Positions 38,181 to 50,390 of a DNA stretch of 64,000 bases are shown in pieces; the stretch's first letter is position 1; each line of letters opens with the position of its first letter. The notes below the pieces were generated by a model that saw only the letters and a program-made list of their open reading frames with translations, was not told where the DNA came from and ran no database searches. This stretch comes from Ichthyophonus hoferi (taxonomy: Eukaryota; Opisthokonta; Ichthyosporea; Ichthyophonida; Ichthyophonidae), in the NCBI GenBank assembly GCA_002751075.1, contig NAOQ01000136.1, forward strand, positions 20,589-84,588, in the 5' to 3' direction. Both the position numbers and the translations under genes were made by a program.

Positions 38181-38916
38181 TGTATTTCTTTATATAGCTA
38201 TACTTATTTATGTTGCTAGCCATTATTATTACATATGTAGTCTGGAAAAATTGTTAGTGCAATCTATTGATGCTAAATGGCAATCCAAAATGCTCAATCA
38301 ATCAAAACGAACCCAGCCAGTGGCTGAAATGCTCAACTATATAATAAACCATTTAAAATTATATATTTTGGAGGTTCAGATAACACATTACTTGGGCATC
38401 ATGTCAAAGACAAATCTAGTACTAACAATTACTAATCGTAGATTACTTAGAAGTTATCGAATTACAGTTATGTATTACCGAACTAATTAATTACTTAAAT
38501 GATAGTATGTGTAAGCGTTGATTGTACCGAACCTGTTATTAGCCAAAATTTTGATTAAAAATTATTATCACAATTTACATGATTCCACACTTCCCAGGGC
38601 TTTACTATTTTTGGAATGCCAAAAGCAACTGGAATGCGGACTGAAAAAATTCCTTGACCATGCATGCATTGCAGCCATACGTATATATATATATATATAT
38701 ATTATAGAATCTAGTTTTCTACACACAAATACGTTAACTGGTAGAAGTGTTATCTTAATAGTTTTTTTAATCAAATTTCTATCAGTAGATAACGTAATAC
38801 TCTGTATAATTAATTAGATCACGAATCAATAAGGAACCAGTTCTAACATATAATACATTGAAAGCTTTGATATCATATATTAAACAAATAACTTCTTAAT
38901 TGTTTAATCATAAATA

Positions 38917-38940
38917 CCAAAAAAAAAAAAAAAAAAAAAA
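38917..38940 (+). repeat. Poly(A) run
   Basis: A run of about 23 A residues immediately before module D copy 2. It could be the tail of an old retroposed sequence, but I see no target-site duplication. Confidence 0.7.
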
Positions 38941-38944
38941 AGGC

Positions 38945-39569
38945 TATCTGTTCTAGTATTTTTTATGGTTCTAAACACGTATATAATTAAAAGACAACCA
39001 GGAAATTTTAATACACCAACTGTTCAGCCAGTGCCTGATCAGAGCCTTAAAATATTTACTCTGATTAATCTGGATTAATCCAATCAACTATACTCAAGGA
39101 ATTACGGAAGGACTAAGCATCAATAGCAAGATATGTTTATTTGAATCAAACCTTCATTCTGGAATAAACCAAATTGACCAATTTGGACAGAGCCTCCCTT
39201 TCTATAGATTCCAACTTTATTAAGACATCTCACGCATTCCTAGTGTCAAATGAAACCTCAGTCATTGACCATCACACTCAGGTAGAAGATCCTGTGACAG
39301 GAGAAGTTCAGATCTTAAATGAGGAATTGACCTTCAACTACCATTCAGCATCCAATTGGACAAGACTATTTCCAAATCGCTATAGAATTCACGACTCCCA
39401 AGGTAAAAAACTATGTATCTGTCATATACTTAAAACACACAAACATATGCTAATTATATATGACAACATTTATTCCATTAGATCTGGCATAAACCTTTAT
39501 ATATTAATAAAACCCCATTATGTTTTTCTTATTGGCATACTATTATTATTTTTTAATATATTTACATAA
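38945..39569 (+). pseudogene. Repeat module D copy 2 with SET-domain-like ORF
   Basis: An ORF (39174-39569) reads VIDHHTQVEDPVTGEVQ then LNEELTFNYHSASNW (residues 48-62). EELTFNY followed by S-x-W recalls the C-terminal GEELTFxY motif of SET methyltransferase domains, preceded at the right distance by a region where an NHSCxPN motif would lie but is not seen. Module D copy 1 encodes a related DPITGKHEITVEDL segment. I take it as a weak resemblance: either relics of a duplicated SET-like gene or an element's own ORF. Confidence 0.3.
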
Positions 39570-39879
39570 AAACAGCTTTAAATTTGGTGACATATCCACC
39601 ATCATATTCCTACTTATTTGATCCTATCTATTCCAATGAAAAAAAAATTTTCAATGAAAAATAACTTTATTTGTGCTTTTTTCTGAAAGTGCTTATTCAT
39701 TTAAAGTATTCCTAACACAAAAATATTATAAACCTATAAAATGTAGTACATATTAAGAAAATACAATGTTCATATGTATTTTAATATAATAAAAGTACTT
39801 CATCATGAATCAATCAAATTAAATGCTAATACTCTAATCCTATTATTATATATAAAAATATAGAATATATAGTAATCTG

Positions 39880-40170
39880 CCGTAGTTCTATTGACTTTTC
39901 CACAGGCTTTGGGGCTCCAATTAGGTGCTATTTATAAGTATCACTTGCTGGGCTAGCAATGGAGGCATCTCTTAGCTCTAATCCCTTTCAATAGAAAATT
40001 GAGACAGGTGTGATATAAGAGAAGACGTGTATGCTGGTTCTAACCTTAGTTGTCTATAGTAGTCTTCTAATTGAGGGTTGATTCCTGTTTAAACATGCTT
40101 AGGTTTGGGATCGTGGCAATAGTGTAGTATAAATGATTAATGGGAGGGGCTAAGACTGAGTGCATGTAAT
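39880..40170. repeat. Dispersed repeat module A, copy 3
   Basis: Most diverged copy, related to 35740-36050 through GACTT.CCACAG.CTTT, CCAATTA and GGAGGGGC/GGGGGGCC-like tail. Confidence 0.5.
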
Positions 40171-41950
40171 AATAATTATTGCTATCGAAGGTAACTAAAC
40201 AGTTCTCTGTATTTTCTATAGGAGAAACATAGGAATACTAACAATTATCTCGAAATACTAACAAGTCACTAGGACTATAACAGACTGTTATATATTGTTT
40301 CTCAAAAACGATTTTGCTTACAAATTTTTATAAATTTTGTGTAACATAATGACATTTCGTTTGGTACTCATAACATGCATATTGTGAATATACAAACTAC
40401 AACTTCTTTGTAGTGATGTAAAGCAACTAAATTTAGCAACAATTGCTTTAAAATTTAAAAAATGTATTTATTGAAGATAATAATGCTGTACTTATAGACT
40501 TAATATTGTATATACCTAGCTAGCTAGAGATAGAATTCATCTAATTGGTGCTATGCTACCGAGTATGTAGATATAGTAAATTTATATTCTGAATGGAATA
40601 AATTTAAGAAACAATAAGTACATTTATATGTATTGTATTCCTAGTTATTTATGTAATGAATCACGTCAAATACTCTCAGCAAGATACATTTATAGTAACG
40701 TATCTACTGGTAAATTATATTTAATATATAGTAAGTACATTTTGAAATATTTTATTTATCTCTTATAGTTTACTAATGACGTGCTATGATTTGTTTCTTG
40801 TGAAAAAGTTGATTTTTTAAAATGACACATAAAACCCATATATAACAACACTAAACACACTAAACACTAAGGAACAAGTTTCTACTTGATTGAATATAAG
40901 CTTGACATATAGTTAATACATCAATGAAATTGAAGTATGTAGTGATAAATCGCTCATACATGATTGAAGAGGTATAATTCGTTACTAATTAATTTTAAAA
41001 TATTATTATTGATAGTAATAATACAAAACTTAACTAATACATAATTTTATAATTTTAATATGCAATGGTTTACATAAGCACAGCACGTTTTTACCTATTT
41101 ATAATGCAGTAAATGTAACGGAAGCGTAGTAGTTAGCTATCCCAAATATGCAGTTACATATAGAAGCAATACAGACGCCATGGAATGTTTTTGAGCATCA
41201 ATATAATATACGTATATATTATATTAGAATAATTATAGTTTGGATACACCTTGGCTAGGAACTTGAATATTTCTTATGAAACTGCTTATGTATTATTAGA
41301 ATCATCAATAAAAATAACCAAATACGTCATGGATATTGTAATTTTTTCTTCTTTAGTCTTTTCTTCCTTAAAATATTTTTCTGCCTAATTAGTACATGAA
41401 TCCTGAAATTATTAATAAAATATTGAGTAGTCATGCTCCGCAAAATTTTTTTAGTGGTTTCCTGTTGGATAATTTCTTTTCAAGATGAGACATAAAAACC
41501 GCATATATAATATAACCGTGTTAAAAGGAGAAAAACCTCCTTTGGGTTAGTCCCCAGTTTAATTACATAACTAATTTATAACCAATAAAATAGCAATATT
41601 TAATTAATGAACACCGCGAGGCATGATCTATGTAATTTACTAATAAACAAAAATAGATCAAACTTACTACTTTACTAATTATAAATCAATTAAAAAATTA
41701 ATAATAATAATAATAATAATAAACTTACTATAATATTTTCTAACCATTCTAATTCCCATTAAGTAATTTAAAACGAAGTAAAGTAAAATTTATCCATTTA
41801 TGCTTACGGACGGGAAACGTAACAGATGGCGGTTCCTATTCAGAATAAGAGCCCAGATGGCTATAGGTTAATTAACTTCCCCATTAACCAATAAAATCAG
41901 TGTAATAAGCAATCTGTCGCATTGTGTCGCAGTATTCTACTATCCAATCA
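40171..41950. other. Gene-free DNA upstream of RPS20
   Basis: AT-rich, with a (TAA)n run near 41699-41721. Bases 41800-41950 become less AT-rich and probably hold the RPS20 promoter, including CCAAT boxes (41887, 41944). Confidence 0.45.
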
Positions 41951-41989
41951 GCAGATAGCAGCGTATCCGTTCCTCACATGTCTTGTTGG

Positions 41990-42039
41990 GACTCATTGCA
42001 TCTTTCGCTCTCTCTGCACCTATTTTCTGGCGCCAACAG
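41990..42039 (+). promoter_or_regulatory. RPS20: Putative noncoding first exon of RPS20
   Basis: A pyrimidine tract CTTTCGCTCTCTCTGC followed by CCAACAG and a GTGTGTG donor-like sequence at 42040 looks like a TOP-type ribosomal-protein 5' UTR exon. A strong acceptor (poly-T then CAG) near 42529 would join it to the coding exon. Inferred from pattern only. Confidence 0.45.
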
Positions 42040-42233
42040 GTGTGTGAGAGGAGCGGAAATTTCTTTTGATTTATACATATATTTGCGTGTTTTCTTGCTA
42101 TTATATATACACTGTTTCTATACACCCGAAGTGTTTTCAGCAGCTGTGTGCCCAGACAGAAAATGTTTGTTGAATTTGTTTTTGTTTTTTTTTTTAAAAA
42201 AGCAATAATCAAAATTGGTATAGGTTGCATTAT

Positions 42234-42299
42234 ACATCTACATCTACATTTACACCTACACCTACATCTACACTTACACCTACACCTACACCTACACAT
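42234..42299. repeat. CTACAY hexamer microsatellite
   Basis: About eleven units of CTACAC/CTACAT, set between a T-then-A tract (42184-42202) and another (42301-42319). It would lie in the RPS20 5' UTR intron. It explains the Cys/Arg-rich and Leu/His-rich frames here. Confidence 0.9.
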
Positions 42300-42645
42300 A
42301 TTTTTTTTTAAAAAAAAATTGGGAGGGGAATGTTGTGCTTGATACGCATTTTACTACACCAGTAATTTTGTAGAGGGACAGCAGGGCAAGTTGCCTGACG
42401 GGAACTAGCGGCAACATTTTATGTTTTTATTTTTTATTTTACCAACCGAGTATATTCAAATATACACCATCGATTTATTTGATAGTAAAAATTCTATATT
42501 TACTTGTTCCAACTTGTATTTTTTTCAGAAAAAATACTCTGAAGGAGACTACTACACGGTATTAATCATAATCTTTCAGTATTATTGGAATGTTTCTTAT
42601 CCTCCATCACCTGACTAACCCGTCAATGTGGCCTAGAATAGCACC

Positions 42646-43615
42646 ATGTCCATGGAGAAGAAGGCATTCCCTCATGATGAGGCCGTGAAGATCCACAGGA
42701 TCAGAATCACCCTCACCAGCCGCAATGTCAAGAGCCTCGAGAAGGGTATGTAATGCTTACTATATATGGTCTTTATGTGTTAAGGTTGTTAATGTTAATA
42801 TAGATTGTTATTTTAGATTAATTGTGAAATTAATGGAACGTTATATACATCCAACATAAAAATTCTGTTTTATTGTTAAGGTTGTTGCCTAATTTGAGCG
42901 TTGCTAACGAAGGGCTTAAATTGTTGACTGTGGTTGGTCACATTTTAAACAATTCAATTTGAATTATGGCGATATAGGGCATTTTTATAAGTTGTGTGAA
43001 CTTCCTGATGGTTTATAATGCAAGTTAACTACTAATACTAATAACCATCGTTTGAATAGCATAGTTTATTGTATAATATCTTTATATGCAGTGGAAAATA
43101 AAACCCTACCAAATAATAGGCTAAACGTAGTCGAGTGTGACTACTGAACTTTATTTTTCAATAGTTTACTTAGCTATTCCAAAACATACACTAATTTCTT
43201 TTTTTTATACAGTTTGCGCTGATCTCGTTCAGGGCGCCAAGGACAAGAAGCTTGTTGTCAAGGGGCCCGTCCGTATCCCCACTAAGGTGTTGAAGATCAC
43301 TACCCGCAAGACCCCTTGCGGTGAGGGTTCTAAGACCTGGGATCGCTATGAGATGCGCATCCACAAGCGCCTCATCGATCTCCACAGCCCCGCTGAGGTC
43401 GTCAAGCAGATCGTAAGTATATTTTATATTATTAGGAAATAATAATAGTTATTGAAATATAGTAATGGGAAAAATAGAGTATTTTTTCACTTAGTAATTA
43501 GGCGATTAATTGAGTTGAGTTGTATATTATGATATGTTCTTACCCGTATTTTCTTTTGCAGACTTCCATCTCTATCGCCTCTGGAGTGGAGGTTGAGGTG
43601 ACTATCCAGGAGTAA
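42646..43615 (+). CDS. RPS20: 40S ribosomal protein S20 (uS10)
   Basis: Component of the small ribosomal subunit head. Exons 42646-42745, 43213-43412 and 43562-43615 join in phase (117 aa). The protein matches human RPS20 almost throughout: [95 protein letters not shown]. The start ATG is the first in the exon. Coding exons are markedly GC-richer than flanks, with C/G-ending codons, the usual signature of a highly expressed gene. Both introns are short by local standards (467 and 149 nt). Confidence 0.98.
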
Positions 43616-43621
43616 AATAAA
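43616..43621 (+). terminator. RPS20: RPS20 polyadenylation signal candidate
   Basis: AATAAA begins directly after the TAA stop codon. Such a short 3' UTR is plausible for a ribosomal-protein gene. Confidence 0.5.
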
Positions 43622-45055
43622 ATTTAATACTCTAATTATAAATGGTTTTTTAAATTTTTAACCCGCATGATGTATTGATATAGTTTATTGTGTGGTAGAG
43701 TACGAATGTAATTGGAGTGTGAAATAGTTTTATTACTATATTGCATTATTACTACTTATAACTGGTGTACTATTAACTATTTTGGTTACTGTTTTTCTTT
43801 CTCTGTCTGATGTAAGTTTGGCTTTTGTTAAAGAAAGCAGGGACGCATTATATTATGTAAATATGCCGATGCCGTTTTTGATAGAATCAATGAAAAGACT
43901 GCCAGTTTCATAAAATTATTATGGAAACCAAACAAGTAGAATAAAATTCACACTTAAACACCGCATGAATTGGTTGCTAGGGTAATTGTACGTTCCCTGA
44001 AACAATTCAGTAGTACTAAAGTAACTTTACCATTGATGTTAAAAGGCTGTTGCCTATTTTTGGCCATTTATTTGTGTCATAATAAATTTAACGCCTTTTG
44101 ACTTCTTTGTAGTAATAAATATGTTCATTTTTAGTAGTGTAAGTTGAATATATATTAGTGTAATACCACTAGACTAGATGTAATTTTTACTTTTGATGTT
44201 GGATGGGCACTAATATATTGTGTTTTTGGTTGTGGGGAATGTTAAACGAATGACTTTGCAATGATGTGTATATTTATTATTGCAATATCATATTATATTG
44301 CATTAAAACTAAAATATTACGTTATTATTATAAATGAATGCATAAAGATTGGAAAAAGCTTGTAACTCTGTTTATACGTATGTTATTGCAAAACATGCCT
44401 GGGTGGGAAAATATGTATTTGTAACAGTTTGCTAATAGAAATATTAGTATATTGTACATAATAGTGTAAGATATGGTATTATTATTACTTTTTTAAAGCA
44501 GAATGATATATACTAGTATTAAGGGATAGGATTAGGTTTGGCAAAAATGAATGAAAACTGTTGTATCGTTAGCTAAGCCTTTTATTATTTATTAATATAT
44601 ATGTTAATAGGAATAATATCTCGTCAAGGTATTGCTTGATATTATATTATTGACAAGTCTTTATTGAATTGGCAGGTATTTCCATTTTTGTATAACCACA
44701 GTGTATTACAAATACACCTTTGACCCATTTGTAATATAATATCACAATGAAGAAGCATACCGAAATATGCTTGAATGACTATCAAAAGGTGATAGTTATG
44801 AGTGCTTCACAGTAAAAGCTGCACTCTTAGGCGAAGGAAGGCAAATAAAATTGATTTTATTCTTATTTTTTTCCTTCATATTAGCTGACTATGGTGTTCC
44901 AAAATAATGGTACTGTATTATCAATCACTCTGAATTGCAGTAATTCTATACTACGTATTTATTAGACTAAGCACATTACCAATGATCTAACCCCTTTAAA
45001 TTATTATAATATAAACAGGAAAATACTCGGATGATAAATCTAACGTTCATAAGGC
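43622..45055. other. Intergenic stretch between RPS20 and DEP gene 1
   Basis: No gene or repeat array that I can support. The two genes flanking it are convergent. Confidence 0.45.
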
Positions 45056-45781
45056 TCAACATAGTCTATAATAAATTCTATATTTGGAATCAATAAATCC
45101 TTCTTCATTATTCAGGTTATCGCTATTCCTCATAAAATTTAACTTCACAATATAAGAATTAATCCACCATTGTGTTGATTTTTTAGGATCAACTTCAATA
45201 AACTCATTTTGTTTATAAAGACTTGATGCAAGTGCAGCCAGGTTTTCTCTTTTGAAAATAGAATTTGTACCACTATTCCTATACGGATACTCAGCGATAT
45301 ACCACATAAACCAATCGGTTACCTCTTCCCCAGTAAAGTACGCTGTTTGGCAATTGGGAAAACTATGTTTTGATGCTAACTTTTTGCATTTGGGGTGTTC
45401 AGCCTTTTCTTTACACCACTGGTCAAAGCATACAAGCATGGTGGACCACCATTGCACAAAGGTAAACTGTGAATCATTGCACATATTATGCTCCTGATTG
45501 AATAAAAATGGGCTACCGTTACTATTAACACTGATAGAAGCTGTTCTATCTTCTTCGCTAAGGCAAATTTTGGTATCAGTTTTCTCGGTTTTCTTTGTAT
45601 CTTTTACTTCAATTTTTCTCTTGGCGAGGTTGCTAAAAAATAAAGTTTTACGGCTCTTTGTAGCCGAAGTTAATGAGGAATAAGTACGATACGTATGTAT
45701 TCCCGTGGTGAATGGGAAATATGGTTCAAGCTGCAGTTGGTTACTGGCACTAGAGCCATCTGTGGCATTTTTTTCAGCCAT
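45056..45781 (-). CDS. DEP-domain protein, intronless paralogue 1
   Basis: Single-exon ORF of 241 aa. The first ~105 residues are Ser/Thr/Lys-rich and unlike the paralogue. From about residue 107 (FTFVQWWSTMLVCFDQWCKEKAEH) the sequence tracks the second copy at 50959-51678. The core TAYFTGEEVTDWFMWYI ... RENLAALASSLYKQNEFIEV ... GFIDSKYRIYYRLC has the DEP order: CFxGxExVDWL helix, the RxxAxxLxxxLxxxxxIxxV helix, and a terminal FxDSxxxYRF strand. DEP domains link signalling proteins to membranes or GPCRs; no partner domain is present here. The N-terminal WW-rich extension joined to DEP is not a layout I recognise. Confidence 0.82.
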   Translation of the reverse strand: MAEKNATDGSSASNQLQLEPYFPFTTGIHTYRTYSSLTSATKSRKTLFFSNLAKRKIEVKDTKKTEKTDTKICLSEEDRTASISVNSNGSPFLFNQEHNMCNDSQFTFVQWWSTMLVCFDQWCKEKAEHPKCKKLASKHSFPNCQTAYFTGEEVTDWFMWYIAEYPYRNSGTNSIFKRENLAALASSLYKQNEFIEVDPKKSTQWWINSYIVKLNFMRNSDNLNNEEGFIDSKYRIYYRLC

Positions 45782-47412
45782 TTTTGATAATATATTTCAA
45801 GTCTATTACGTACATTATTATAACAATTAGTTACTAAGATGTGATACAAGATTCAGAGTATAATTACTTAAATATGTTCATCATGTTTTTTCTTCGATCA
45901 ATAAAGTTATATACGGAAATATTTTCATCGACCAATCATTTCCTTATCTAGAGAGCCCTACTATACCGAACGTAAAATAATGTAAATCCCAATAGTACAA
46001 AGTTTTTACATGCGTGTAGACACTATCTAACTGTATTGTTGTATACAAGCACTTCAAGCACCTAAAAATCACAATTAATCATTTTGAAGAATATAATATA
46101 TAATATATCGTGTGCAATGTAGTAATTCTAGAATATCAAACCCTTATAGATTCAACATGACAGGGGTTGACAAGAAATTGCTGTCGGAGCGAAAAGGGGT
46201 TTTGTAATTGTAGCCTTTGTAAAGGAAAGAATATACGGTCAACTTTTAAACGCTTTATATATATATTTCAAAAATGAAATGATATGAAATAAAATAAACA
46301 TTTGTATTTTGCGTTTTTCACTCATTCAATGAACTTTAGTTATGACAACATATTTTCTAAATATCTGCGCCTTTGTAGAAAGAAGTCATTGGCTTCCCTT
46401 AGTTGGTAGGTTTCTAGTAACAGTGATTACATTAAATTGATTAGATCTGGTAATAACACCACTATCTAGTTATTAACACGTGGTGTTGCTTTAGGGATTT
46501 ATAATAGAAAACTGTAACTTTTTTACTTAATTATATTTTAAATTTTGAATCCTATATATAAAGGAGATACGAACCTATTAGTTACCTATATGCTATATGG
46601 TAATTAAGAACAAGGGTGCGTGCATCTTTAATTACAAATAATAAATAAGTTTTTCTGCCACCTAATGCGAGTATATGGATAGGTGTCTGGCTATCATCAA
46701 GATTAAATGAATAATAAACTCACAGGATATACATTGGAGTAGGTGGGCTTATGATATCAAAGTTTCAGTTGCATCCTGACGGGCTATCTATGCATGCAAT
46801 TGAACTTCGCATACTCAACCGTTATAGCTTTAGATAGTATGTGGTAGGGTGGGTGCTCGTTCTCTCTAGCCAACTAGTCCAAATATATTCTTGGGCACCA
46901 TCTGCACTCACTTCATCTCAATTATCTAAGGGGTTTTTAAGATTATTATTTTTTGTTTATACAATAAATGAATAGTTTGTCTCTGATTGTTTTGTATCTT
47001 CCAGTTATTTAAGTAGATGTATTTTTTTCTATTGAAAAGGCTCAGTTCTGATGCTAAGAATCTTTTAAAACAATAATTTCTAGCTCTTTGATCAATTATA
47101 AGACAGTCTAAAAAAATTGACACTGCGATAAAATATATTAAATGAATTATTATCAGCCTTCAGATTAAATGTAAGATCATAATTGATCTTTGGTCGTGAT
47201 TCATCAACTACTACGGATATATATTTGGAAATTAAGCTATTTCTCTAATCACATTTCTTAGTACATATACATAACTCATCCTAAATCAATGCATTTTTCC
47301 TGTTTATTAAAATTGTGGCCCTTACCGTGTATCGGGGCCTTAAATGCTATGATGACAAGTACCACTGCTTATGATCACCCCATTACATACTTATTCACGG
47401 TGTCCATTTAAC
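45782..47412. other. Left part of the DEP-DEP intergenic region
   Basis: AT-rich; upstream of DEP gene 1 on the minus strand. I saw no clear TATA box and no other gene. Confidence 0.4.
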
Positions 47413-47602
47413 ACCATCACAATCTCCACTTCCCGAAGTCTCCGCAAGACACTAGAATTCTTAAGCAACTTGCATTGCATGTATGTTGGGTGATTGCTGC
47501 TACGACACCATTACAATCTCCATTTTCTAAAGTTTCCGCAAGACACTGGGATCCTTAAGCAGTTTACATTGCATTATGTTGGGCTACTGCTCCTATCGTT
47601 TA
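47413..47602. repeat. 95-bp tandem duplication (type 1)
   Basis: Two diverged units beginning CCATCACAATCTCCACTT and CCATTACAATCTCCATTT, offset by 95 bases, sharing CTCCGCAAGACACT, CTTAAGCA and TGCATTGCAT. Confidence 0.88.
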
Positions 47603-47982
47603 CCATCCTCCATCGGACCAATCACCTATTTCAAACCGTACTTTTTAAATTTATAATATAAGAAATAATTAGTCCTACATAGTACTTATTCTATTTTTAA
47701 CATTTTAATTGACCGACTACGCATAATAGTACTTAACTTTAGAGCGCAAATCTTAAAATGCTTTTCGATCATATATCAAGAAATGATTGATTAATGAATC
47801 AGCTCAAAGTGTGTACTTAACCAAATAATGCTAATAGATATACAACCAGTGGAATCACAATAACCATAATTCTCGTAAGGATGTTATGTTCTTGCTGCTC
47901 CCATTATATTACAAATCACAACCGTCATTTCCCCAAAATACGCGAGTTATTTCTACTCATTCGTCATGTCTGTACATATGTA

Positions 47983-48150
47983 TACACCCAGGGGTTGTTT
48001 TGGTGTTCTCACTGTTCTGGATACTCGAAGGAGATAGGCTGAACGCTTTTGTGAAGTTGGCCACTCTCCAATACGCATACACTCAGGGGGTTGTTTGAAT
48101 GTTTGTTCGATACTCGAAGGAGAGAGGCTGAGCGCTTTTGTGAAGTTGAT
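47983..48150. repeat. 95-bp tandem duplication (type 2)
   Basis: Units at 47983 and 48078 share TACACYCAGGGG, GATACTCGAAGGAGA and CGCTTTTGTGAAGTTG. The period equals that of the unrelated duplication at 47413-47602. Confidence 0.88.
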
Positions 48151-48662
48151 CTGTTTCTTCAATAAAAGGAAAACTTAAAAATAAACAGTTCTCGCATGAT
48201 TTTTGTATATATACACTTTATTGTTAATTTGACGTATTATTTATTGTTCACTATTGTTACAAGACCGTTAGTTTTGAATGAACCCATAGTTCGGTCAAAG
48301 TCCTAATAACGACAAGTAGATGATGATAAAATGAGCAGTTTATATTATAATTGCACAACGTTCCCTGCCAGTCAAATTGATTTGTCGATAAATTGCATGT
48401 ATGCACATACATTGATTAGGTTATGGTAATTAGCTAATGAGCTAATAGTATGGGAGTATCGAGATAAGATCAGATCAGACAATTCTTGGGGGTTCGGTGA
48501 CCTTTTGTAAATTGTATTAACCAATAACAATCTTTACAATCGGTCCCCCCAATTTACCATTTACAATATTGAATAGAATCATATAAGGGTTAACCACAAT
48601 ACCCGCAACAATAAACAAAGATTGGGAAAGTATAAACGAAAACGGAAAAAACCGCAAAAGGT

Positions 48663-48760
48663 CCTCGTTCACACATATGCGAAAACTTCCCTTTACACAT
48701 ACGCGACAGACTTGCTCACACATATGCGATACACCCGCTTACACGCATCCTAACCCACTT
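48663..48760. repeat. ~24-bp degenerate tandem repeat
   Basis: About four units around TTCACACATATGCGA with alternating third-position changes (ACACATATGCG, ACACATACGCG). It overlaps a minus ORF (48517-48723) that I do not call. Confidence 0.7.
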
Positions 48761-50347
48761 GTAAGATATACGCCGCAACACCCTCGCTAACACACACACT
48801 TGGCGCTCATGCCATCAAATGCAAAACCACTCTTAACACGCATAACACTTTGAATCTATTACTTGAGTGAATAATATTATAATATATATGCATTTTTACC
48901 GTAATAACTATTTCATTATTGGCACTTAAATAAGATAATAGGTCTTGCTTTTTGAGGTGTCAGAGAACTGTTTACTAACATTAAATGGTGACTATTATTA
49001 TTATTTACATAAATAATACAGCACCCCTTACTGATTGTTCTCATTGGGCAGTATCTACATTAGCACCTAAGAAAATCACAGCATTAATTTCCTCTGAATA
49101 AGAACAGAAGTAAAATTACTATAGCCAGTTACCCATGGAGTTGGTATACGCGCCTTCTATAGAACCTCTACTACTTCAACTGAGTCTTAAGGACAGATCA
49201 GATAAACTAGCTTTTACTATTGCTGGCCCAGCAAAATCAACTATTATACGATATCCAATTGGAGATTCTAAAGCTTTTAGACAAGTTACTAGAACTACCA
49301 CAAATTGATAAAACTATTAATAAAAAAATTATGACTGGAAAAAGCACTAGAAGCTTATTATTATTAAAAACTTTGCAGCAAAGCAAGGGTTCACGTCTCA
49401 CCTTTAGAGCTCAATATCTTCTTGGGTTAAAAAGTCCTGGATGCTTAAAGATAAATTTGGGTTTATAAAGCGTAGACTAGCTTGGGATCATAAACCTACA
49501 ACTTTATTTTTATAATTTTTAAAGTATAATATTTTAAAGTTGATTTGCTTCTGTTATAAAGTATGCTTACAGTCATTTCCATTTAATCTATTAAACTGCT
49601 CATTACATGAAAAATGTAAATATAGGAGTTAAAAAGGGAAAACAGAATTCATCAGCATACATGATTAATAAAATTATATGACTATAGGTCTGTTAAAATA
49701 TAGTCATAAATAAAATTCAAAGTCATATGATGATATGCAGTAATTTTTTATTTGTACATGGCGATAGATCTAAATATCACTGCCCAATATAAATACATCA
49801 TTTTTAATTCAGCCCCTCATTGATAAAAAGCTATGCAGTTCCCCATATATACAAAGAAGCTCTAATTTAGACAAATATATAGAGTCCATTTCAATGGGTT
49901 ATTTTGTCCGTTTTAAATCTAATTCTATGGATCTACAAAAAAGCCTTTTATCTTTAAAATTTAGCCAACAAAAAGCATATTCAATAAGTAGACACATGTA
50001 TGTCTGTCATATCCACCAATAATCACGTCTTGATCCTCATATGCATTTTTATTGGTCAAAGTTCATCCCTGTAATCGTAATTACTCTCATTCTGTTTCCA
50101 TCCAATATAACCACTGCGCATTTGCATCCTAATTAAAGCCAACTATTCATTGTTTTCTTGATTATAGAATGAGGGAATATGAATAATAATTAATTAAGCC
50201 TAAAAAGTTAGATCATAATAGCTGCGGTAGAATCTATCAATCAGATTGGAGTTAGTATAATACTTTGCGTCTCCGCATTTTATTGCAATATGTTGATAAA
50301 TACACTAAAAAATAATTAGTGTAATAATAATAATAATAATAATAATA

Positions 50348-50390
<43 letters not shown>

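Larger units (their letters stand above)
34690..38430. repeat. Large interval bounded by ~170-bp inverted arms
   Basis: Left arm ~34690-34860 and right arm ~38270-38430 are reverse-complement relatives (GATTGATCATCTTGGATTGCCATTT-like core, TTATCCGGACCC/TTATCTGAACC, GAATGCC/GATGCC) and match the short foldback copy at 27430-27875. The interior contains repeat modules A, C, B and D plus unrecognised ORFs. It looks like an old composite element or nested insertions rather than an active transposon. Confidence 0.6.

Noticed and set aside
38917-38940. Poly(A) run as proof of a processed pseudogene
   Set aside because: No parent gene or target-site duplication could be recognised upstream.
42148-42342. 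Leu/His-rich and Cys/Arg-rich frames
   Set aside because: Both are readings of the CTACAY microsatellite upstream of RPS20.
43191-43385. 64-codon ORF antisense to RPS20 exon 2
   Set aside because: Shadow of the strongly conserved RPS20 coding strand.
46926-47123. 65-codon Lys/Ile/Asn-rich minus ORF
   Set aside because: Composition is what AT-rich noncoding DNA gives; no motif seen.
48517-48723. 68-codon hydrophobic minus ORF
   Set aside because: It overlaps a short tandem repeat, shows no recognised domain and has no convincing splice or start context.
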